DNA of 64,000 nucleotides. It comes from Botrytis cinerea B05.10. Its lineage: Eukaryota > Ascomycota > Leotiomycetes > Helotiales > Sclerotiniaceae. The translations under genes and the position numbers were made by a program. The stretch is from assembly GCF_000143535.2 (NCBI RefSeq), contig NC_037317.1, positions 2,480,001 to 2,544,000 on the forward strand. Direction: 5' to 3'. Of the stretch, positions 33,780-42,360 are shown in pieces (position 1 is the stretch's first letter; every line of letters starts with the position of its first letter). The notes beneath the pieces are model-generated. The model had not been told where the DNA came from. It searched no databases and worked only from the letters and a program-made list of their open reading frames with translations.

Positions 33780-34857
33780 ATAGCTTTTTGAAGAAAAAGA
33801 TAGAGTGGGGCAAAATGTGAGGTTTGAGGGATGAGGTGATGTACGCGTGCACCCTTCATCCAGCCCCGCCAATCGATGTTTGATGGCTTACATAATAGCG
33901 TCAGCACCACGGGATCAACTTTCAACATCATCTCTGACTACGTTCAGTACTATGATTTGAGTAGCTTCGCTGGCCTATCGACAACTGCCTATTGATTCGA
34001 CATCCATCGAGGAGCATTTGGAAAGTATCTCTTCTTCAAAATTATGAAAATTATGCGTTGGTTGCTGCTTACACAACGGAATGCCATTGAGACGACAAGA
34101 GCTGGATTGAGGCAAGTAGGATTGATCAAGAATTGTAAGCTCAGTATTAGGGGTAGAGATCTTGGCTAGTAACCTAAATTCTAAAAGTACGAGCCCAACT
34201 TTGGCAAGGAGTGATGTGCATGTCTCCGTTCTCAAGTTGGCACGAAAATGTATTTTGAAGCTCGCTTGTGACTTCTATGGGGATTACTGCCCAGCACTTG
34301 CCCAGTGAATCACGCATCTATGAATAGAACCAAGAGTACTCGGTACTTTCTCATAAAAGCACTTTCAATTTACCCATTTTTATAATGTTCATGGAAATCT
34401 TCAGTCGGGATATGGAATATATTAAGGGTTTCCGGTTGAGTGATTCCATAGGACGGAGTTTGACGAAGGCGTCACAATCAGTTTTCTTTGCCGCAGAAAT
34501 GTATTCAGCTGTCTAGATATACATAGTATACTATCAGATATGTCTAAAAAATGACTTGTGAAGTTTCAATATATCACACATAAATCCACCGCAAATTCAC
34601 AACACCATGACATGACATGACGTGACATCTGCAGATAAAAACAGACAGCAATTCACAAGGTCTTGTTGACAAGTATCATTTTCTGTAAGTATAATTACCA
34701 AAATTTCTCCAAATTCAATGTACTATGCTCAAAAAGCATGTCATATTGCTGTGTTTGATCATGGCAATCTTCTCCTTCAGGAGGTATTGTGTTCCTTCAG
34801 GAATCACTCAATCAACTCTCAAGAGTTCATAAACCTTCAATCACCCTCCTTCCTCCC

Positions 34858-35330
34858 CTAGCATCTCCTCTTCCGTGACCCTGTTGCAAAAGATATTCCA
34901 ACGTCGGCTATGTTCGATAAATCAAGATCTGAGTTCGAATCTCCTTCTCTCTTGAAAGCAGACTTCGACTTGGTCTTAGCCTCTTCGACCTTCTTCTCTG
35001 TCAATGCGGTGGCGTTTTTCTCTGCTTGCTCAGCCTTCCAATAGTCCATCAACTCCTTGGAAGTTTCTGGATCTCCTTGTTCGAGAGCCAACCAATCATA
35101 TTAGTGGATGTACTTGGTGGTGCTGACGCCACAACAGGTTTCTTCTCAACCTTCTCAGTCTTGACTTCTGAAGTCTTTGATGTCGATCTGGGCTCGAATG
35201 CATCTGGGAAGAGCTCATACGCCCTCTTGGTGCCATTCTTATGCCCTATTAGAACATTAATTGATGATTCAAAATCGTTTGGAGTAATATTAAAATCATT
35301 TTGATTAATTTCAAAATTATTTATTTATGT
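34858..35330 (-). pseudogene. Broken lineage-specific gene with a frameshift
   Basis: The minus strand reads a long charged protein fragment in two frames. From about 35330 the first frame gives a seven-residue repeat (ending NDF), then VLIGHKNGTKRAYELFPDAF, then a Lys/Glu/Pro-rich stretch to about 35095. There the reading moves by one base into ALEQGDPETSKELMDYWKAE and a Lys/Ala/Glu-rich tail that ends in GSRKRRC at 34858. Both parts have the same composition, so they are most simply one gene with a single frameshift near 35090-35100. The start codon is not evident, because upstream DNA is AT-rich with stops. The tail resembles the amber-interrupted gene's only in composition. Family unknown. 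A missed intron is possible, but no good donor-acceptor pair is seen. Confidence 0.5.
35268..35330. repeat. Degenerate 21-bp tandem repeat (right copy)
   Basis: Three 21-bp units at 35268-35288, 35289-35309 and 35310-35330 sharing an AAAATCRTTT-like core. The minus strand would code a heptapeptide repeat in the broken 34858-35330 gene. Related to the array at 21110-21172. Confidence 0.6.
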
Positions 35331-35535
35331 TCATATAATACTAAAAGCTAAACAATCTCAGATTGATTGTTTATTCACTTTTTTATATATCTTATCTCAA
35401 TTCATTCAATCCTTTATCATTTGTTCTAAAGTTTCATATAGATTTTAATTGACCTCCTACAAATCTTTCTACAATTTACGAATATAAACAAGATCGCAAC
35501 CACACAAATATCTTCAAACCTTTTTTCAAACCAAA

Positions 35536-36213
35536 ATGACAGAAAATCTGGAAAATAATCATCATAACAGAGATGAAGAGATTCAAATCCATCAAAACAT
35601 CCAGACACCAGAAACCACTCGGACAAATGGCTCTTCTCGAACCGCATTTTCGATCACACAGACAACAGATCATCAGAGTCAGAACCAAGTATCTACACAG
35701 CCCAGCTAAGAAGATAACCCGCCAGATAGAGGTCGCACATTAGAATAGCAGCGACCACCACGCAGAAGACCAACGACAAGATATTTAGTACCCCCTGAAA
35801 TTTTAGCACACATAGAACTTCGAGGGCTTGACTTTAGAAAACTTTGGCCGGATCCAGATCAAAATATGCCGCAGAACATAATTGATGCAACTTTTGGATT
35901 CGATATGGACCTCGCGGTGAGGCTTTTGGATCGGAGTGAGCGGCTTTGCGACATATACATGAGCCAATTAAATGTGGTAGAGATCGCCATACCTCATTAT
36001 ACTGATTATGCTGATAATCCTTCATTGAATGTACCTTCATTAGTGTGGCGCAGAAATCAATGCTACAAAATTTTCTACCATCTGATGTCTGTTGATTCCG
36101 GAGAGAAGACAGGATGGAGTTGGAGAGATGCTTCCATAGGTGACAATAACGAAGTTAGTCCAGAATGTCAATCACTTCTCAGTATGATGAAGGATATGAA
36201 GAACTGGAATTAG
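35536..36213 (+). pseudogene. Lineage-specific gene with in-frame TAA and TAG
   Basis: An ATG in CCAAAATGA context opens a frame that would run 225 codons to TAG at 36211-36213 but for TAA at 35707-35709 and TAG at 35746-35748. Both stops become Gln (CAA, CAG) by one C-to-T reversal, and both lie in a CpA context. The N-terminal third is Asn/Gln/Thr/His-rich, then Arg/Pro-rich (RPPRRRPTTR). The remainder looks folded (PPEILAHIELRGLDFRKLW, LAVRLLDRSERLCDIY, PSLVWRRNQCYKIFYHLM). The family is unknown. The first ATG downstream of the stops gives a 115-codon protein starting MPQNIIDATFGF, which might still be made. Four CTC/GAG hairpins follow the stop, the first five bases after it, as in the intact genes of the block. 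A 38-nt GTATCT...TAG candidate intron would remove only the first stop. Confidence 0.6.
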
Positions 36214-36217
36214 AGAT

Positions 36218-36398
36218 TTTTCATTGGAGAATCGGACGGAAAGGTCACGACTACTATGCTCTCATTGGAGAGTAACAGTGAGGGTGTTGGCTAGACGGCA
36301 AGGTTATGACGAGGACTGGGAGTGGGGACTTCTTTTTTGAGAAGGCATGAGTAAGGATGGAGACGAGCATTTGTTAATGGAACGGTCTCATTTGAGAT
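36218..36398 (+). other. Array of four CTC/GAG hairpins after the 35536-36213 gene
   Basis: Stem-loops TTTTC-ATTG-GAGAA (36218-36231), GCTCTC-ATTG-GAGAGT (36258-36273), CTTCTT-TTTT-GAGAAG (36330-36345) and GTCTC-ATTT-GAGAT (36385-36398), spaced 40-72 bases. Same core and loop set as the arrays after the genes at 24.2 and 26.0 kb, with different but complementary outer pairs. The host gene is not similar in protein sequence to the other two. Confidence 0.72.
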
Positions 36399-36983
36399 GC
36401 ACTTTTCGGAGCATTTTATGGATGTCAATAGGACATAGGGAATGGAAGGGTGATAGAGATACCTAAAGGGGGAACTTATAATTCAAAGATGGGCGGAAAC
36501 TATGAGAAACATCAAGAGTATGAAGGGACCTCTGGTTTGAATGAGACATTCAATAATAGTGAAAATTCGAGCACAAATCGGATAGTTCAACAGAGATACT
36601 TGGTTGACCATAAGGATAATATACCTAGGTAGTCTTAGGATACTACGATATTGAAAACTCATGTTGTTATAGACTATAACTGAAAGCATTGTCACCTACA
36701 CCGCAATACATGGCGTTCGACAAGAGAAATCCGGTGAAGAACACATAGATACGTCGAAAGGTACTTGCTAAGAACCATAGACAACCATGCACCACAAATC
36801 TAGAGAGCATGTAGAGTTATTTCAATCGGATAACTTCTAAGAATACAGACGATTGTCCGAGCCATTCTGAAGAAACAGATGCACGGAGAAAGTACAAGAG
36901 ACGGATAGCGAATGATTTCTTTTCTTTTATAGCATTCCCATACGGGGATATTGAATGATAACTCATAGAAGACATTCTGCGCA

Positions 36984-37008
36984 GTCTCATATGAGACCTC
37001 TTTTGAGG
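36984..37008 (+). other. Palindrome plus isolated CTC/GAG hairpin
   Basis: A perfect 14-bp palindrome GTCTCATATGAGAC (36984-36997) is joined at its last C to a CCTC-TTTT-GAGG hairpin (36997-37008). It has the same CTC/GAG theme as the arrays to the left but lies 600 bases beyond the last clear array and without a gene in front. It may mark the end of the hairpin-bearing region or a lost gene. Confidence 0.6.
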
Positions 37009-37829
37009 ATTATGAATTTAGAATAGGAAGATAGAAAATAGTTTCTCCTTTTGCCATGGCCAATATGGCATCAAGGAGTCTCTGGTGGCGTTGGGAAATA
37101 CGTTGTGGCCAATAGGTACCCAATTGATGTTGAGGTACTAATGGGGTAGGTATAATGCCGGTCGACCTGGCTATCTCTAGTGGGACCTTGCCTTTTCACT
37201 AGAAATACTTTCTGGTGTCGAAATTCTACTAGGTTTATTTTCAAGCAACCAGAATTCACACCCCGCCTCACCTTTTGCTCGCGAACAAATCTGCATGTCA
37301 TCTTCAATAGCGAAATCCAAGTCTGGATAGGCGATGAAGATATTTGTGCGTTGCCATTAGTTATGGCACAGCATACTTAATCGACTTCGAGATAATATTC
37401 TTTCATATCTCTCCTTCTTCACTCCTCCTTCTTCACTCCTCCTTCTTCACCCCTCCTCCCTTTCCCACTTACTCCTGTTCATATGTCTTGGGTTGTGGCT
37501 GCTATCTATTAAAAAGGTCTGGATGAACGAAATTTCACCACGAGCCACACCCAGAATGTAAATGTTGTTTTGATTCCTATACTAAAATATTGGGATACAA
37601 TATCACACTCATCATGTCTTCATGACAAACTACTCCCCAAGGTATACCCAATGCTAATGCAAATAAAAACGCCATCTATGCACCAAGAATTCCTCATAAA
37701 TATGCCCCAATGCCAATATTCAAACATCATGATGATCGATCATGAACTCAACATCATATAAACACCCCACCATGCTTTACACCATCGCCTTTGTCTTTGC
37801 AAACTTTGAGAACAAAATCTATAATCCCC
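37009..37829. other. Intergenic region, no gene seen
   Basis: AT-rich DNA between the accessory block and the Aim6-like gene. A CTCCTTCTTCA-type pyrimidine repeat lies at about 37409-37455. Short ORFs here look random. Confidence 0.5.
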
Positions 37830-39503
37830 TTACCAAACTTGTTTTGCTGCCGCTCTCAAATCATCTACATTCAAATAATCAACCCCTTCTTTGACAAGAA
37901 CGTCCCAAACATGGTTTCTCAAACCAATTGGCCAACTTGGCAGATCCCAATATCTAGTCTTCAATCCCCTTCTATGAGCTCCCCTAATTTGCCCACGAAT
38001 GATCTTCATTTGTTTAGCATTTAATTTTCCTCTCCATATTTTACCCACTGCTTTATTGAAAGAAACAGATGCGTAATATGAGTTTAATGGATTAAAATCA
38101 GTATCTGGTGATACACCAGACATACCTTGTCCATTATTCGGTTTCTTATGAGGGATCGGCATAGCTTCTCTCGCCGGAATGGATACAGTACTCGGGGTAG
38201 AAGTTTCAGAGACTTGCCCCTCTTCACCGTCTTCTTCATCTAATTCCTCTCCTGGTACACCATCTTCAAACTTAGACCAATCTTTCATTTCCTCAGCACT
38301 ATGCTTTGATTCCCACATTGTATCAAGTGGTGCATCAAAAAATGCATCGCGATATGTTGAATTTTTGGTAAGGACATCAAATGGTGTATTTCCCGTCCCA
38401 ACAACAGTAATAGGTCGAGTATGTAAAGTATCATTCTCAATGTAAGAAAGCCATCCACGTTTTCGTAATGGTTCGAGTTGTTGAATGACCCATTCCCATG
38501 TATCTGCACCATCAGTCTTCACATCCACTAGGAGTATTAGGGATTTCCCATCATCCGCATCGAAAACTCCATGATTTGTTCCATTATAAAAATCAGTAGT
38601 TGGATTTTGTCGTTCGAGAATTTCGACAAGAGGGTTGATGTAAAGGGATTGAAATGTTCGATTTCGTTGTAAAGATGCGGTATTATGTCCAACGTATAAA
38701 TCATTATCGAAAAGCCAAACATCTGCCTCCACTCCTGTACATCCTGCTCTTAATGCATCGAATAATGGTACCCGTCTCCAATAGTCATTGTGCGAATGAC
38801 ATGGAATGGGATTTATATCTCGTGTGAAGTCGGTTGGATACCAAGCTAAATCTTCTGTACCTGTTCCAGGTTTCCCCCAATCTTTTAGAACATCATCGAT
38901 ATCATTGCGCCAAAATAATGTTGCGGCCCCGAGCATAAGATTTGTGAGAAGAAGAATGGATCTAGAAGGTATCAGTACTTGATTTCGAAGAACAGGTAGT
39001 ATTTTGGAAACTCACAATATTCCTAGACCACTTATACCCCCAAAGACGAAATAATTGAATATCCCATTGCTTTTCTTCTGCCGTCTAGTCGTTTTATGTA
39101 AACCCGTCAATAATCCATCCCCTATACCTGTAGTTGTGTCCGAATTGAAATCCTCAAATCCATCAATTTCATCAAAAGATGATTTCCTCCTACTCTTTAA
39201 AGTCATCTTATTCAACCAATATCTCGCCCTACTTGTCTGGTTTGAATTCCTGGGTCTTGATATGAATTCATCTCGTAAAGTCGGTGTATCCGAATATTCG
39301 AAAGAATCTGCTGGTTTCCTTGATTTTTCCATTGGTGAACTAAAACGAGTTAAAGAACTAGATAAATGATTTGAAGCTTGGAAATCGTCATCATGAGAAA
39401 TCCGTATGGAACCATTTAACATTTCCGTCATTTCATCATATCTCTCAGTAGTTTCGGTGCCATGACGGGATGATAAGTGGGACATGATTTTCCCCGTATT
39501 CAT
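37830..39503 (-). CDS. aim6: Aim6-like protein, PLC-like phosphodiesterase fold, one membrane segment
   Basis: Two minus-strand exons, 39503-39016 and 38961-37830, giving 539 aa. The intron has a GTGAGT donor and a TCTAG acceptor. The start is the first ATG (MNTGKIMSHLSS); open frame continues upstream but without ATG. Residues 1 to about 140 are polar and Ser-rich, probably cytosolic. A hydrophobic segment spanning the splice junction (about residues 147-180: FNYFVFGGISGLGIL then SILLLTNLMLGAATLFW) is a likely single transmembrane helix. The rest is a TIM-barrel phosphodiesterase-type domain with PCHSHNDYWRRVPLFDAL, GCTGVEADVWLFDNDLYVGH and LLVDVKTDG, which provide the His, Glu and Asp residues expected at a metal site. 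Near the C-terminus, TRYWDLPSWPIGLRNHVW matches Aim6 proteins. The yeast homologue's name comes from a mitochondrial-inheritance screen; its substrate is unknown. Confidence 0.82.
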
Positions 39504-40840
39504 AGTCTTATCGAATGGAGTTGAGGAACCAAGAGTCTTGGCAGGGTCTTTCAGTCCAATATATAAGAATGTTTGAAACAATTCCAATTCCAATCGAAGA
39601 TTTTCCTCTTATGATTGACTAAAACACGAAACCAGCTGTAGTTTGAGTCTGGATAGTTGCTTGGACTAAGTTTCGATGGACGATTATGAGGTATTAAAGA
39701 CTTGAGACGGTTTGGCTGTTTTGCTGTTTGATGTGGATTCAAAGTACCCTCCAGACCCAAAGTTCCGTGCGCTTGTTGGAGTGAAATGTCACTGCTGACG
39801 GGATCAAACAGGATGGGGCGATGAAGAACTCGTATTATAGTTAGAGCTGGAGTATTTCCGTACATGTAAAACAGTCAATTGACATTTGGTCTAGTACGGT
39901 TGTTGGTACCGGTAGTGCAAGGAGGATTTATAACATGAGGATTTGGATGAGACTGAAGCTTTCTGATTGGGGAGGTTGTTGGTGGCGGCGGAAAATGCCT
40001 GGCTGAGCGTTATATAATATGATTCAGGAGAAAAGGAAAGGATCAAGCAGGCTAAGGAGAGACGGAGAGAGTTATGTAGGGAGCGAGGAATTTAACATGG
40101 GAGAATTCAAACTATTTAGGAACAACTAATATGGGAATGTTGGTGGCACTTGTTCTTCAGTTGCGACTCGAGATAATCAAATGATTCTAGAAACACAATG
40201 GGCATGGTCACATTGATCCTGTAAACATTTTGCATCTCAACATACATGTACCCCCGGATACGATTCTGCTTTCGGTCAGATGTCCAAGCATTTCCTATGG
40301 TTTAAGCACACCTTTTGATGCCTTCATCTCATATGCCATTTCAATCTCACTCAATGGACCAGATCAAATAGATCTAGACCGTCAAGCACCATTGTGCCGC
40401 AATCGTTGGGCACGTGTTAAAAGCCACCGTTAAGAATGCTTCAAGATCTTCCGTCAAACACAAAGAAAGGTCACTTGGGAACGAGACCGTCGTTTTGTGA
40501 TTTTCTCAGGTTTGAGATTTGAGGATGGGGGTGGTATGATAAATTTTTATGGTGAAATACTGGGACACATATCATGAAGTTATTGGGGGCTCCGATTTGT
40601 TATTGATTTGTGTTTGATTTTACAATGTAATCCCTCTTATTATTTTGAGTGGCTGTTATGAGAGATCTTAGTCTAGGATTGTGCGATGACTGGATGGATA
40701 TCGATCATGCCAAGCTAAGGGCCTCACCGCCCAAATCCTAATAGCAGAAAAACTTAATTTCCATCGTCTCTGCGCAAATCAAAATTACAAGAGATTTCAT
40801 ATGACAACGACAATATATTATTTTCAATCACTTAGAAAAC
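39504..40840. promoter_or_regulatory. Divergent intergenic region, Aim6-like gene and small basic protein gene
   Basis: About 1.3 kb between two divergent starts. The minus-strand ORFs near 39551-39865 are probably leader of the Aim6-like gene. No convincing gene or factor-binding site is visible. Confidence 0.4.
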
Positions 40841-41864
40841 ATGCCGCATAAACACACGCGCAAAGGAGGGGATGATAAATCTACGTATGACCTGTCCAAC
40901 CACTTTCACATTCAATTGCTAACAATAGTTTGATAGTATTAACCTACCACCCACCACTATCGCGAAACCTTTACCTGTTTCTAAATCCAGCAATGCCAAC
41001 GGAATCTTTACCAGCGAACTAAATCCTACGCGCAAAAACAAGAAGAGAAAGAGAAATACCAATGCGGAGGATGATACGCCTAAAGCATTTGCGAGGCTCA
41101 TGGCGTTCAAGTCTGGACAGAAATTACCCAAAGGATTAGATGATGGATTAAAAAAACCAAAAGCCAAAAAGGCGAAGAATAACGACAACGATTCGGAAAA
41201 GACGAATGTGCCAACACAAAAGAAAGAGGAGCCAGCCATGGAAATTCCCAAAATCAGACCCGGAGAAAAGATGTGGGAGTTTTCTGCAAGAGTTGATGCG
41301 GCATTACCGGTTGGCGGATTAATTCATAAAAGTGCTAAGGGTGGTAAAGATCCATTAGGTCTCAAGCAGGGACGTACAAAGACGGAGAAGAAGATGCATC
41401 GAATGTATGATGAATGGAGGGAAGAAGAGAAAAAGATTCAAGAGAAAAGACAAGAAGCGGCAGAATTGAGGGAGGAGGATGATATGGAGATGGATGGAGA
41501 AGGACAAATGCAATGGAAATCCGACATAAACACGGATGGAAAGACAGGCAAGAATAAAAAGAAGAAGAAGAAGGTTTTGGGAGAAATCGATGATGGAAAT
41601 GATGATCCTTGGGCAATAATTGCAAAGAATCGAGGTGAGGTGAAGGGTGGGTTGAACGATGTGGTACAGGCTCCGCCAACATTTACCAAGGTTCCTAAAG
41701 CTAAGTTTAAGGAGCTTCAAGGAGCCAAGGTGGAAGTATCAGATGTACCCAAAGCAGCGGGAAGTTTGAGGAGAAGAGAAGAATTGGGCGAAGAGAGGAA
41801 GAACATTGTTGAATCATATAGACAAATGATGAAGGACCACAAGGACAAAGCCAAGCCACAGTAA
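40841..41864 (+). CDS. Small basic nuclear/nucleolar-type protein, 323 aa
   Basis: Two exons, 40841-40884 and 40937-41864. The short first exon encodes MPHKHTRKGGDDKS. The GTATGA donor, a CTAAC branch site at 40919-40923 and the TTTGATAG acceptor at 40936 keep the frame, giving KSTINLPPTTIAKPL. The protein is Lys-rich throughout (about 20 percent) with basic clusters RKNKKRKR, KKPKAKKAK and KNKKKKKK. A conserved-looking core is DDTPKAFARLMAFKSGQKLP, followed by IRPGEKMWEFSARVDAALPVGGL and an alpha-helical, charged centre. Similar proteins in other fungi and in animals (the CCDC137 group) are nucleolar or chromosomal; I infer the location, not a role. No catalytic motif. A second possible acceptor 8 bases earlier would break the frame. 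Confidence 0.7.
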
Positions 41865-42312
41865 TATACTTGAATGGAACAGCTTCAATCTACTTCCAGA
41901 TAATAAGAAATACGAACTTTTTAATCTTCTCATGAATAAACTTTGGTAGTGATTTAGGAACCCGGGACGCATTCATTGCATCAAACCAAGTCATTTTCAT
42001 CAGCCTTGCTCGTCATTATTGGGTTTCAATTCCAATCAATCCACTCACTTCGAGATCATAGCCTTATCAGAATTCACTTTGACCAATCATTGATTGGACT
42101 AGCTCATGCACCCAAGGCTACCGAGACCCCCGCAGTACCCGCTTAAAAATTTAAGCTTCAAAGCCTTCATCGCAGATTTATCGATTGCCTTTCAATTCAG
42201 ATGCCGCAAAAATATAAACATTGTGCAGGGAAGACGTCAACCTTTACAACCTCAATCTCTGACAATTTTCTATTGCTTCTATCAATTGCATTCGCTTTCA
42301 ATACTCAAGACA

Positions 42313-42360
42313 ATGCGAGTTGATACCTTTTCACAATGCCAAAAGGAAAAGAGGAAGTAA
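42313..42360 (+). promoter_or_regulatory. Upstream ORF overlapping the Tfc3-like start
   Basis: A 15-codon ORF (MRVDTFSQCQKEKRK) begins 23 bases before the main ATG at 42336 and ends at 42360, so it overlaps the main start in another frame. Ribosomes starting here would miss the main ATG unless scanning is leaky. The context of the uORF ATG is ACAATGC. A longer in-frame ORF from 42106 ends at the same stop. Confidence 0.6.

Noticed and set aside
35536..36213. Homology between this broken gene and the 24243-25670 gene
   Set aside because: They share hairpin tails and strand but I see no aligned protein motifs, so a duplication is not supported.
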